From positions 3,788 to 67,787 of the forward strand of contig CAXFAI010000024.1 of assembly GCA_964001305.1 (NCBI GenBank): a stretch of 64,000 bases of DNA. Reading direction: 5' to 3'. Under the pieces are notes generated by a model. It did no database searches, was not told the DNA's origin, and saw only the letters and a program-made list of their open reading frames with translations. Position 1 is the first letter of the stretch; the number at the start of each line of letters is the position of its first letter. Made by a program: the position numbers and the translations under genes. The stretch comes from CAJXMH01 sp964001305 (lineage in GTDB: Bacteria; Bacteroidota; Bacteroidia; Flavobacteriales_E; Vicingaceae). Shown in pieces: positions 8,867 to 18,800 of the stretch.

Positions 8867-10039
8867 TTAATGGTATATAAATTCCCCGTAAGGAGATTGA
8901 ATCGTTAATTGTTTTTTATCAGCTGCCTCAACTCGTCCAACAATTTGGGCATCAACCCCAAAAGATTTTGAAATTTCAATCAAGCTTTCAGCTAAATTAG
9001 GCTTTACATATACTTCCATACGATGGCCCATATTAAAGACTTTGTACATCTCACTCCAGTCTGTATTCGATTGTTGTTGAATCAACTTAAACAATGGCGG
9101 GATATCAAATAAGTTATCTTTTATGATATGCATATCATCAACAAAATGAAGCACTTTGGTTTGTGCACCACCACTGCAATGTACCATGCCATGAATATCG
9201 GACTTATGTTTTTCAAGTATTTGCTTAATAATTGGGGCATAGGTTCGAGTTGGAGATAAAACCAATTTACCCGCATCTATTGGACTATCATCTACTGAAT
9301 CAGTAAGTTTCATTTTACCAGCATAAACTAATTCTTCTGGCACTTCAGGATCAAATGACTCAGGAAATTTATCCTTTAGGTAGTTTGCAAATACATCATG
9401 TCTTGCGGAAGTCAATCCATTTGAGCCCATCCCACCATTATAAGCCGTTTCATAATTTGCTTGTCCAAAAGAGGCAAGTCCAACAATTACATCACCTGCT
9501 TGAATATTGGCGTTGTCAACCACATCAGCCTTTTTCATGCGACAACAAACCGTAGAATCAACTATGATGGTACGAACTAAATCTCCAACATCTGCTGTTT
9601 CTCCTCCTGTACTGTGAATTCCAATACCATAACTTCTTAGCTCTTCCAAGATTTCTTCGGTACCTTGTATAATGGCTGAAATTACTTTACCCGGAATTTT
9701 ATTTTTATTTCTTCCAATGGTTGATGAAAGCAAGATATTATCTGTAGCTCCAACACAAAGCAAATCATCAATATTCATGACAATCGCATCCATGGCAATT
9801 CCTTTCCAAACAGAAAGGTCACCGGTTTCCTTCCAGTACATGTAAGCCAATGATGACTTTGTTCCTGCTCCATCAGCATGCATTACGACGCAGTGTTGAT
9901 TACTGCCACTTAAATAATCAGGAACGATTTTACAAAATGCTTTTGGAAACAATCCTTTATCTACATGCTTAATCGCTTCATGCACGTCCTCTTTGGATGC
10001 AGATACACCTCTTTGCTGATACTTTTCTTGATTACTCAT
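8867..10039 (-). CDS. purM: Phosphoribosylformylglycinamidine cyclo-ligase (AIR synthetase)
   Basis: Converts FGAM to aminoimidazole ribotide in purine synthesis. The family is recognised from HADGAGTKSS, the NIDDLLCVGATDN stretch, GGETADVGDLVRT and the C-terminal GHRMEVYV. The frame stays open eight codons upstream of the chosen start (to 10063), but the N-terminus MSNQEKYQQRGVSASKEDVH is the canonical one, and the upstream extension would run into the terminator hairpin at 10056-10082; hence start at 10039, giving 390 residues. It appears to head the purM-prfA-pyrF-DUF2851-PspC-channel-reductase run. No clear TAnnTTTG box fits in the short gap upstream. Confidence 0.93.
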   Translation of the reverse strand: MSNQEKYQQRGVSASKEDVHEAIKHVDKGLFPKAFCKIVPDYLSGSNQHCVVMHADGAGTKSSLAYMYWKETGDLSVWKGIAMDAIVMNIDDLLCVGATDNILLSSTIGRNKNKIPGKVISAIIQGTEEILEELRSYGIGIHSTGGETADVGDLVRTIIVDSTVCCRMKKADVVDNANIQAGDVIVGLASFGQANYETAYNGGMGSNGLTSARHDVFANYLKDKFPESFDPEVPEELVYAGKMKLTDSVDDSPIDAGKLVLSPTRTYAPIIKQILEKHKSDIHGMVHCSGGAQTKVLHFVDDMHIIKDNLFDIPPLFKLIQQQSNTDWSEMYKVFNMGHRMEVYVKPNLAESLIEISKSFGVDAQIVGRVEAADKKQLTIQSPYGEFIYH

Positions 10040-10049
10040 TTTACTCAAT

Positions 10050-10082
10050 AAAAAAACATCCACAGCCTTTCGCTATGGATGT
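10050..10082 (-). terminator. Rho-independent terminator after the PorE-like gene
   Basis: On the minus strand an 11-bp stem (ACATCCATAGC paired with GCTGTGGATGT, one G-T wobble) with a GAAAG loop is followed by a run of seven Ts. It lies directly after the 10105-12141 gene and before purM, separating the two transcription units. Confidence 0.85.
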
Positions 10083-10104
10083 TCTTAATTTACAATTTAT
10101 GTCG

Positions 10105-12141
10105 CTATTGTTCTTCTTCCGTACCTTCTTCTGTTCCTTCACCATCTTCCAATTCTGGTACATCTGGAATTTCAGGCTTCGGCACAAAATCATTACTTAA
10201 TACAATAAAGTCTGTTCTTCTGTTAAGCTGATGTGCTGCTTCTCTTTCTTCTTCTGTAGGCAGTTTAGCAATTTCTGCATCAGAAATTAAGAGGTTTGTT
10301 TCACCATATCCTTTTGGCTCCATACGAGCAGGATCAATCCCTCTAGAAGTTAAGTATTTCACAACAGATTCAGCTCTACCTTGAGACAGTTTCATGTTAT
10401 ATGGTCCACTACCTCTGGAATCGGTATTTGCTCTTAATTGAATTACAAGTGTAGGGTTCTCAATTAAAATTTTATACAAGTAATCTAAAGAGTCTTTCGC
10501 TTGATCAGTAAGAGTGGTCTTATTAAAGTCATAAAGAATTTCAGGAAGCTTAATCCCTTCTTCTTTAATAGGAATCAATTCATATAAGTGGGCAAAAATC
10601 TTTGACTCTTCAATTCCTACTGTAGTTTCTTTACCCTTCGCATTTAAGAAGTTTGGCTTAGAAACGGTGATAGAATACGAAGTATTTTTATTAATGTAAG
10701 ATTCTCCATTTCCCTTATCTGCAAATTCAAATGTTCCATCGGCTCTTGTTTCCTTTTCAGCGGTTGTACCATCTGTACCAATCAACTTTACAGTAGCTGC
10801 AGAAAGTGGCTCACCTGTTTCATCATCTTTAACTAAACCTTTAAGCACAAATAATACTGGTGGCTTTTTAAACTCCCAAATATCGTCTTTACCTCTTCCA
10901 CCTTCTCTACTAGAAGTAAAATAACCTCTGTCAGCAGCACCATCGAAAATAATTGCAAAATCATTGGCAGGTGAGTTGATAGGCGCTTTCAAATTAGAAA
11001 CTTCAGACCATTTTCCGTCACCCTTTTTCTTCGCATGAAAAATATCTAATCCACCCATTCCGATGTGTCCGTCAGAAGCAAAATACAAGTCACCATTTTC
11101 TCTAATAAAAGGAAACATTTCGTCGCCGGGTGTATTAATCTGTGGACCTAAATTTATGGGCTCAGACCATTTCCCTCTCGACTCTTCTTTAATGTACCAT
11201 AAATCCTTTCCACCTTGTCCGCCAGCTAAATCTGAAGCAAAAACCAAAATTTTATCATCAGGCGATAAGGCAGGATGTCCAATTACAACACTATCATTGG
11301 AAATTGGAATTACTTCTGGCGCACCATAAGAAGTTCCTTGCTTTTTTGCTGTATAAATTTCACAGCCCATAAAGCCATTCTTTTCAACTTTACATCTAGT
11401 AAAATACATGGTATTTCTTCTAGAGTTAAAAGTGGCCGCACCTTCGCTCGCCTCAGAGTTCACTCCTTCTTTATCTTGAGAAGCTAATGTTGGCTCGCTC
11501 CATTTTCCTTTTTTATCTCTTTGAGTGGTATATAAATCTGAAAAATTATCACCTGTTACTTCAGATTGATCTGCTCCCATAGAACCTTCTCGTGTAGAAG
11601 TAAAAACCAATTCAGTATTTTTTTTATCTGAAAAAGCAGGTGCGTAATCGTAAAACTCCGAGTTAATAAGTACCACGGGTTCTACCACATAGTTTTCAGG
11701 ATTATCTGCCCATTTTTGAGCATTTTCCGCTGCTTCAATTCCTTGCTTCCCCCTTGGGTCTTCAGGCTTTTCAGCAGCATACTTTTGAAAATCAACTAGT
11801 GCTTCGTCGTATTTCCCATTTTGCATTTTAACTTCTGCTAAACGCAAACGTGCAATTGGATCTGCATATTGAGCAATAATTGACTTATCATACCAAACTT
11901 CAGCTTGTTCTGCTTGATCACTTAATCGGTATGCTTCCGCAATCTTGAAAATTATTTCTGCTTTTACATCTCTTCCTTTTTCCTTTACGTAGGCTTTTTT
12001 ATACATTTCAATAGCCTCAAAGTACTTTTCTTCGTTGTATAACGCATGATCAGCATCGTCTAAGTAACTCTTTTGAGCTACTAGTTGCACAGAAGTAATC
12101 AAGAAAAGAAATAGAAATCCTACAACTCGGTGTAATCTCAT
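10105..12141 (-). CDS. PorE-like OmpA-family protein (TPR, PD40 propeller, CRD, OmpA domain)
   Basis: A 678-residue envelope protein with a signal peptide (about 1-22, no lipobox), TPR repeats (about 25-150), a PD40/WD40-like beta-propeller (about 160-425; blades such as PALSPDDKILVFASD and IRENGDLYFASDG), a carboxypeptidase-regulatory-like domain (about 430-520), and an OmpA C-terminal peptidoglycan-binding domain (about 535-655; NTDSRGSGPYNMKLSQGRAE with the conserved Asp and Arg). It ends in an acidic Glu-rich tail. This order is that of PorE, a periplasmic peptidoglycan-linked T9SS component of Porphyromonas, but Bacteroidota carry several paralogues, and a second one is in this window (56940-58928). 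It is transcribed alone, closed by a terminator at 10050-10082. Confidence 0.85.
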   Translation of the reverse strand: MRLHRVVGFLFLFLITSVQLVAQKSYLDDADHALYNEEKYFEAIEMYKKAYVKEKGRDVKAEIIFKIAEAYRLSDQAEQAEVWYDKSIIAQYADPIARLRLAEVKMQNGKYDEALVDFQKYAAEKPEDPRGKQGIEAAENAQKWADNPENYVVEPVVLINSEFYDYAPAFSDKKNTELVFTSTREGSMGADQSEVTGDNFSDLYTTQRDKKGKWSEPTLASQDKEGVNSEASEGAATFNSRRNTMYFTRCKVEKNGFMGCEIYTAKKQGTSYGAPEVIPISNDSVVIGHPALSPDDKILVFASDLAGGQGGKDLWYIKEESRGKWSEPINLGPQINTPGDEMFPFIRENGDLYFASDGHIGMGGLDIFHAKKKGDGKWSEVSNLKAPINSPANDFAIIFDGAADRGYFTSSREGGRGKDDIWEFKKPPVLFVLKGLVKDDETGEPLSAATVKLIGTDGTTAEKETRADGTFEFADKGNGESYINKNTSYSITVSKPNFLNAKGKETTVGIEESKIFAHLYELIPIKEEGIKLPEILYDFNKTTLTDQAKDSLDYLYKILIENPTLVIQLRANTDSRGSGPYNMKLSQGRAESVVKYLTSRGIDPARMEPKGYGETNLLISDAEIAKLPTEEEREAAHQLNRRTDFIVLSNDFVPKPEIPDVPELEDGEGTEEGTEEEQ

Positions 12142-12223
12142 TGATATTGGTTTTTTTTGAAGGTAGCCGCTAAAATAAACAAATTTTTGTTTCTCTTTTT
12201 AGAAACTTAAAGATAGAAAGACA

Positions 12224-12251
12224 CAAAAAAAAGCCTCAATTAATGAGGCTT
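12224..12251 (-). terminator. Rho-independent terminator after glnN
   Basis: An 8-bp stem, AAGCCTCA/TGAGGCTT with a short ATTAA-type loop, flanked by an eight-base A run on the plus strand (a T run on the minus strand). It lies 7 bases after the glutamine synthetase stop. Confidence 0.85.
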
Positions 12252-12257
12252 TTTTGC

Positions 12258-14450
12258 TTAATGATTGAATAACAATTCTCTATATTTTGGGAGTGGCCAA
12301 AGTTCATCATCTACAGTAAGTTCTAGCTTATCTACACTATACCTTATGGTATCAAACATTGGTTTAATCACATTGCAATACTGCTCAGCCTTATCTTTTG
12401 CTTCTTCAAGTTTATTTATTCGCTTGCGCTCTTCAATCATTTTTTCCACAGTTTCCTTTACAATTTTCACATGATTGGATATTTCTTCAATCATTTCTAA
12501 TTGTACTGAGGCTGCTTGTTTGAAATTTGATGCAGGTAAAATATCCTTTAAGCCTTGAACGTTTTTAATCAATTCATTTTGATACTTCAAAGCGGTTGGT
12601 AAAATGTGGTTTTTAGCTAAATCTCCAACTACTCTTGCTTCAATACGAATGAGGTTTGCGTATAATTCATAAGCAATCTCTTGTCTTGCTTGAGTCTCAC
12701 GCCTAGACATAACTCCCTCATCTTCAAAAAGCTTCAATGCACTTTCTGATGCCATTTCAGCAATTGCTTCAGGAGCTGTTTTTAAATTAGACAACCCTCT
12801 TTTCTCTGCTTCCTTCACCCATTCATCACCATAACCGTTACCTTCAAAACGAATTGCCTTTGATGCAATGGTATATTTTTTAAGAATTCTAAAAATTGCT
12901 TCATCCTTCTTCACTCCTTTTGCAATTTGAGCATCAACATCTTTCTTAAATTGCTTCAATTGCTTGGCAACTATTGCATTTAATACAGTCATTGAAGAAG
13001 AACAATTAGAAGCGGACCCAACCGCTCTATATTCAAATTTATTTCCTGTAAAGGCAAAAGGAGAAGTTCTGTTTCTATCTGTATTATCCAATAAAATCTC
13101 CGGAATCTTACCAATGTTCAACTTTAACTCTGTCTTCTCATCTGCAGTTAAGGCCTTATCGTCCTTCACTTTTTTCACCAATTGATCCAACATGGCTGTC
13201 AATTCTGTTCCGATAAAAACAGAAACAATTGCTGGTGGTGCCTCATTTGCGCCTAAACGATGATCATTTCCTGCAGTAGCAATAGAAGCTCTTAATAACT
13301 TTTCATTATCGTGTACTGCTTTAATGGTATTTATTAAGAAAGTTAAAAACTGAAGATTTGATTTTGGATTCTTTCCTGGGCTCAACAAATTAACTCCCGT
13401 ATCAGTCGCTAATGACCAGTTATTATGCTTTCCAGAGCCATTAATATTTGCGAATGGCTTCTCATGTAAGAGCACTCTAAAGTTGTGCTTTCTTGCCACT
13501 TTATCCATGATATCCATGAGCAATTGGTTATGATCAACAGCTAAATTGGTTTCTTCATAAACAGGAGCAAACTCAAACTGATTTGGAGCTACTTCATTAT
13601 GACGAGTAGTAACAGGAATTCCCAACTTCATACACTCTATCTCTAACTCATTCATAAATGCATGAGCTCGATCAGGAATTGAACCAAAGTAATGATCATC
13701 TAATTCTTGACCTTTTGCAGGACTATGTCCAAAAACAGTCCTTCCTGTCATTACTAAATCTGGACGAGCTGCAAATAATGACTTATCTACTAGAAAATAC
13801 TCCTGTTCCCAACCTAAAGTAGCATTTACCTTTTTAACATTTTTGTCAAAATATTTACACACATCAACAGCTGCCTTATCTACAGACGCCAATGCTTTTA
13901 ATAGAGGTGTCTTATAATCTAATGCTTCACCTGTATATGAAATGTATATTGTAGGTATACATAAGGTTTTTCCTATTATAAATGCTGGAGAAGAAGGGTC
14001 CCAAGCGGTATATCCTCTTGCTTCAAATGTATTTCGAATTCCACCATTCGGTAAACTAGATGCATCTGGTTCTTGCTGAGCTAATTGGCTTCCACCAAAT
14101 TGCTCGATTACCTTGTTATCAGCTAAAGGTTGAAAAAAGGCATCATGTTTTTCTGCTGTTGTACCTGTTAACGGTTGAAACCAGTGCGTGTAGTGTGTCA
14201 CCTGCTTTTCCATAGCCCATGCTTTCATCGACGAAGCCACAGCATCAGTAATTTTACGATCTAAACTTGTACCCTGCTCAACAGCAGCCATCACTTGATT
14301 GTAAACATCCTTAGGCATGTATTCTGCCATAGCCTCTTTATCGTAGACATGAGAACCATAGTAATCAGAAATTTTTGGTGAAGGAGCTTTAACTTCTCTG
14401 GGACTTCTATTCATAGCGTCCGTCAAGGCTTGAAATCGAATTGTAGGCAT
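12258..14450 (-). CDS. glnN: Glutamine synthetase, class III
   Basis: ATP-dependent formation of glutamine from glutamate and ammonia. The 730-residue length is that of GSIII (types I and II are about 360-470). The N-terminus MPTIRFQALTDAMNR is the usual GSIII start, and the catalytic core contains GWEQEYFLVD, NEVAPNQFEFAP, GSGKHNNWSL and AGNDHRLGANEAPPA. A long C-terminal helical region follows, as in the family. It is a single-gene unit with its own promoter (14482-14510) and terminator (12224-12251). This is probably the main ammonia-assimilating enzyme; no nitrogen-regulatory gene is adjacent. Confidence 0.95.
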   Translation of the reverse strand: MPTIRFQALTDAMNRSPREVKAPSPKISDYYGSHVYDKEAMAEYMPKDVYNQVMAAVEQGTSLDRKITDAVASSMKAWAMEKQVTHYTHWFQPLTGTTAEKHDAFFQPLADNKVIEQFGGSQLAQQEPDASSLPNGGIRNTFEARGYTAWDPSSPAFIIGKTLCIPTIYISYTGEALDYKTPLLKALASVDKAAVDVCKYFDKNVKKVNATLGWEQEYFLVDKSLFAARPDLVMTGRTVFGHSPAKGQELDDHYFGSIPDRAHAFMNELEIECMKLGIPVTTRHNEVAPNQFEFAPVYEETNLAVDHNQLLMDIMDKVARKHNFRVLLHEKPFANINGSGKHNNWSLATDTGVNLLSPGKNPKSNLQFLTFLINTIKAVHDNEKLLRASIATAGNDHRLGANEAPPAIVSVFIGTELTAMLDQLVKKVKDDKALTADEKTELKLNIGKIPEILLDNTDRNRTSPFAFTGNKFEYRAVGSASNCSSSMTVLNAIVAKQLKQFKKDVDAQIAKGVKKDEAIFRILKKYTIASKAIRFEGNGYGDEWVKEAEKRGLSNLKTAPEAIAEMASESALKLFEDEGVMSRRETQARQEIAYELYANLIRIEARVVGDLAKNHILPTALKYQNELIKNVQGLKDILPASNFKQAASVQLEMIEEISNHVKIVKETVEKMIEERKRINKLEEAKDKAEQYCNVIKPMFDTIRYSVDKLELTVDDELWPLPKYRELLFNH

Positions 14451-14481
14451 GAGTTTAGGTTTTTAGTTTAAATAGATACGG

Positions 14482-14510
14482 CAAAAGTATAACATTTTGA
14501 CCTCAACCAA
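14482..14510 (-). promoter_or_regulatory. Promoter of glutamine synthetase III
   Basis: On the minus strand TTG (14508-14510), an 18-base spacer and TACTTTTG (14482-14489) match the Bacteroidota pattern TTG-N17..23-TAnnTTTG. The predicted start of transcription is about 25 bases before the glnN ATG. Confidence 0.6.
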
Positions 14511-14594
14511 CACAAAAACACTATTATATTATTAACACCCCCTATTTTTAAACCCCAATCAACACATAAAAGCAATTATTAAATTAACTACCCC

Positions 14595-15542
14595 TTAAAT
14601 TTCAGATACTATTGAGAAATAAATGTAAATCCCATAAAAAGAAATTAACAATAAGCCTTTCCACAAACCAATTCTTCTTCTAAAGAGCATTATTGGTAAA
14701 ATCAAAATAGATATTGCTAATAGAAAATACATATCAAGCTGATTTATTTCTGAAGAAATTTGAATAGGAACAACTAATGAAGTAATTCCGAGAATGGCAA
14801 GAATATTAAACACATTAGAACCAATCAAATTACCCATCGAAATATCTGTATGTTTTCTGTAAGCCGCCACTGCAGAAGTTACCAACTCTGGTAGGCTTGT
14901 TCCAAATGCAACAATAGAAACACTGATTAACTTTTCACTGACTCCAAACTCATTCGCCAAAGTAACTACTGCATGCAATAGCCATTCAGCACCAAAATAT
15001 AAACCGGCAAAACCCAATACTAAATAGAAGACATCAATAAAGATTGTACGACCTTTAGATATTTCTGCTACTTCTTCTTCTTGTTGAATAATTTTCCCTT
15101 CCTTTCTTGATTTTACAATTAACCAAGTTGAATAGCTGATCAGAATAAACAACATCAAAATTCCTTCCCACGAATCCAAAACGCCATTCATTGCAAATAA
15201 CCAAAACAGGATTGTTGCTAGAAACATTAATGGCCAATCGAAACGAATACTATCCCTATTAACCATTATGGGAAAAATAAGAACTGTTATACCCAATACT
15301 AGCGCAAGATTAGAAATATTTGAACCAACAACTGCTCCAACGCTCACATCAGGATGGCCTGACAAAACGGCTTCTAGACTAACCAATAATTCTGGGGCGG
15401 AAGTTCCAAAAGAAACAATCGTCATACCAACGACTAAAGGAGACAACTTTATTCGCAAAGCGATAGAAACTGCTCCTCTTACAAGAAATTCACCGCCTAG
15501 CACTAAAGCTAAGAGACCTCCGATTAACTGAATATACTCCAC
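14595..15542 (-). CDS. Calcium/sodium antiporter (CaCA family, YrbG-like)
   Basis: A 315-residue polytopic inner-membrane protein with about ten helices and the two inverted CaCA alpha repeats: GTSAPELLVS...GAVVGSNISN (about residues 47-80) and GTSLPELVTS...GNLIGSNVFN (about 213-246). These carry the acidic residues that coordinate Ca2+ and Na+. The start codon is GTG (15540-15542), overlapping the tatA stop by one base (TAGTG), so it is translationally coupled to TatA. Confidence 0.88.
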   Translation of the reverse strand: MEYIQLIGGLLALVLGGEFLVRGAVSIALRIKLSPLVVGMTIVSFGTSAPELLVSLEAVLSGHPDVSVGAVVGSNISNLALVLGITVLIFPIMVNRDSIRFDWPLMFLATILFWLFAMNGVLDSWEGILMLFILISYSTWLIVKSRKEGKIIQQEEEVAEISKGRTIFIDVFYLVLGFAGLYFGAEWLLHAVVTLANEFGVSEKLISVSIVAFGTSLPELVTSAVAAYRKHTDISMGNLIGSNVFNILAILGITSLVVPIQISSEINQLDMYFLLAISILILPIMLFRRRIGLWKGLLLISFYGIYIYFSIVSEI

Positions 15543-15793
15543 TAATTAGAAGTTGTTGAGTCGTTCTTTTCTTTCTTGGGGCTTGATTGATTTGGATCGG
15601 CAGCCTTTGTAATTTCTTGGGAAGTTCTTCTTATCTCTTCTTGTATATCTCCAGTTGCATTCTTAAACTCTCGAATTCCTTTTCCAAATCCCCTTGCCAA
15701 TTCAGGAATTTTTTTTGATCCAAAAAGCAAAACAACGACTAATAGAATGAAAAATATTTCTGAACCTGCTATGCTAAAAAAGAGATAAATCAT
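15542..15793 (-). CDS. tatA: Twin-arginine translocase subunit TatA/E
   Basis: An 83-residue protein with one N-terminal membrane helix (FFILLVVVLLFGSKKIPELARG) followed by an amphipathic helix (GFGKGIREFKNA) and a charged tail, the TatA/TatE layout. It forms the pore for folded Tat substrates in the inner membrane with TatC, which is not in this window. It lies between the secDF terminator and the Ca2+/Na+ antiporter gene, whose GTG start overlaps its stop. Confidence 0.9.
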   Translation of the reverse strand: MIYLFFSIAGSEIFFILLVVVLLFGSKKIPELARGFGKGIREFKNATGDIQEEIRRTSQEITKAADPNQSSPKKEKNDSTTSN

Positions 15794-15805
15794 ACTGTAA
15801 AATTA

Positions 15806-15840
15806 CAAAAAAGCCCTGTTGCTAATTAGCAACAGGGCTT
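15806..15840 (-). terminator. Rho-independent terminator after secDF
   Basis: A perfect 12-bp stem (AAGCCCTGTTGC/GCAACAGGGCTT) with a TAATTA loop, followed on the minus strand by TTTTTT. It is 20 bases after the secDF stop and just ahead of tatA, so tatA depends on read-through or on a promoter within the hairpin region. Confidence 0.88.
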
Positions 15841-15860
15841 TACTATTTGTATCTAATAAA

Positions 15861-18800
15861 CTACTTTTTCTTTTGCTCCTCTTTCTTACTTAAATCAACA
15901 ACAATAGGAGTAGCAACACAAAGTGAAGAATAAGTTCCCACTGCAACACCTACTAATAAAGCAAAAGCAAAACCTCGAATTACTTCTCCACCAAAAATGA
16001 AAATCATTAATAATACGAAGAAGGTACTTAATGAAGTATTGATGGTTCTACTCAATGTGCTATTTAATGCATTGTTGATTACATCTAGCATATTCTGCTT
16101 TTTGTAAGAATTTAAATATTCTCTAATTCTATCAAATACAACCACGGTATCATTAATAGAATAACCAACAACGGTTAAAATTGCCGCAATAAAAGCTTGA
16201 TCAATATCTAATGAGAAAGGCAGGAATCCCCAAGCAATTGAGAATACTGAAAGTACGATTAATACATCATGGAAAATCGCAACTACAGCACCTAAACCAT
16301 ATTGCCACTTTCTAAATCGCAATAATATATACAAGAAGATAATTACCAAAGAAAACAAGATAGCCCAAATAGACGATTGCTTAATATCGTCGGCTATTGT
16401 TGGACCAACTTTCTGAGAACTCATTAAGTTAGACTCATCAAAGTCTTCAAAAGAGGTATCACCTAAAAAGCTTTGTAGTCCTTCATATAACTTTTGCTCT
16501 ACAATCACATCTGCATCTGGATTCTCATCATTCATCATGTAACTTGTAGTTACTTTAACCTGATTATCATCTCCAAAGATTTTAACTTCAGGAGCAACGC
16601 TTTGACCATCTTCAGTTACAAAAGATGTTGCTAATGCATTTCTAACTTCAGTAGTTGAAACGGTTTCATCAAACCTAACAACATAAGTTCTACCTCCAGT
16701 AAAATCAACTCCATAAGACAATCCTCTTGTAAAGAATGAAGCAAATCCAACAAGTATGATAATTCCTGAAATCACATAAAATGACTTTCTTTTTTTCACA
16801 AATTGAAAAGAGACATTTTGGAATGCACCTTCAGTCATTTTTGTAGCAACCGTAATCTTTTTCTTATTATCCAATCTCCATGCAAAAATCAGTCGAGTAA
16901 TAAAGATGGCTGAGAACAATGACGTTAAAATACCTATTACTAGCACCTTCGCAAAACCTTCTACTGGGCCTGTTCCAAAGAACCATAAGATAATCCCTGT
17001 AAGAATGGTTGTTACGTTCGCATCAATGATTGATGAATATGCATTTTTGTAACCATCGGTAATTGCTAAACGAGAGCCTTTTCCTGCTCTTAACTCTTCT
17101 CTGATTCTTTCATAAATAAGAACGTTAGCATCAACTGAAATACCAATTGTTAAAACGATACCTGCAATACCAGGAAGCGTTAAAGCAATATTAGTACTTG
17201 CAAGCACACCCATGATAAAGAATAAGTTAGCTAAAAGTGCAATATCAGAAGCTATACCGGCTTTACCGTAATAAAAAATCATGTAAAGCAGTACGATTAC
17301 TAAGGCTACTATAAAGGAAAGTAATCCATCATTAATTGACTCTTGACCCAATGAAGGACCTACTACTGCTTCTTCTACAATTTTAGCAGGAGCAGGCAAC
17401 TTACCAGCTTTCAAGATATTGGCAATTAGCTTTGCTTCTTCTATAGTAAAGTCTCCTTCAATACTAGAAATTCCTCCAGAAATTTCAGAGTTTACATTCG
17501 GGAAGGAATAAACATAGTTATCCAAAACAATGGCTATACTTTGACCAACGTTATCTCCAGTTAAATTCTTCCAAGTTTTTGCCCCAAGCGTATTCATTTT
17601 CATGGTTATCTCTGGTCTTCCACCAAATTGACCAAAATCTTGAAAAGCATCCGTAATTACATCACCTTCTAATGGTGCTTTACCATCACGACTAGTTACC
17701 TCAATAGCGATTAATTGTAAAAATCGATCTCCATCCCCAGTTGGCTTTGCAGTCCAAAGCAACCTCAAGTCATTCGGAAAAATTTTCTTTACTTCTTCAT
17801 TTGCTAAGTACTCATTTACTTTAGCTGTGTCTTTAATAGCGGCATAACCAACTATTGGTCCTTCACCAGGTACATAATCTCCATTTTGATTTTGGTAAAT
17901 AGAAGGAGATAAAACAGCAAATAATGGATTGTCTTTTGCAAAGTCTTCAAAAGATTGATTTGCCATGGATGAGTCTGTAGCAGTTGAATCATCTCCAACC
18001 AATTCATCCATTAAAGAAGTTCCTTCGGTAGAATCAGTTGCTAAAGAGTCAACTGTTTCCTTATCGGTAAGTTCATCATCATTAATCACTTCAGCAATAT
18101 CTTCTTTTAAAGAATCTACTGAGTTTGATAAAGAATCCAATATCGAATCGTCCTCTTTACCTTCTACTTCTTCTCCACCTAAAATCAAGTTTAATTTTTG
18201 GTTGGCTTGCGCTAAATAAGGATATATTTCAGCATTTTCATAGGTTTCCCAGAACTCTAATTTAGCTGTTCCTTGGAGTAATTGACGTACTCTATCTTTA
18301 TTTTTAACCCCAGGTAATTCAACCAAGATTCGATCTGAAGAAGCTAACTTTTGAATATTAGGTTGAGCAACTCCAAATAAGTTAACTCTTGTTCTTAAAA
18401 CCTCAAAAGTTCTATTAAATGCAGCATCAGCTTCTTCTCTTAAAAACTGAATTACTTCTTCATTGGTCGCGTCTCTATTGATATTGTCTTTATTCTCTAA
18501 TGTATAGAAAACACTTGCCAATGGCTTGGTTGGCGCTACTTCATTCCAGGACTGCTCAAAAAGAGATACAAAGTTCTCTTGATTGCTTTTTTGCATTTCC
18601 TTTGCTTTGGCAATCGCATTTCTAAAATCTTCATCTTGGCTATTAGATGAAAGAGCAATAACCACATCAGAAACTGATACTTCTAACGTAACATTCATTC
18701 CACCTTTTAAGTCAAGTCCGAGATTCAATACATTCTTTTTTACTTCAGAATAGGTAAAATCAAATAGCGGATAAACCGGCTCACTTGACATTGAATCTAA

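Noticed and set aside
12174..12192. AAACAAA/TTTGTTT inverted repeat upstream of the 10105-12141 gene
   Set aside because: AT-only stem with no poly-T context of its own; too weak for a terminator and not at a clear operator position.
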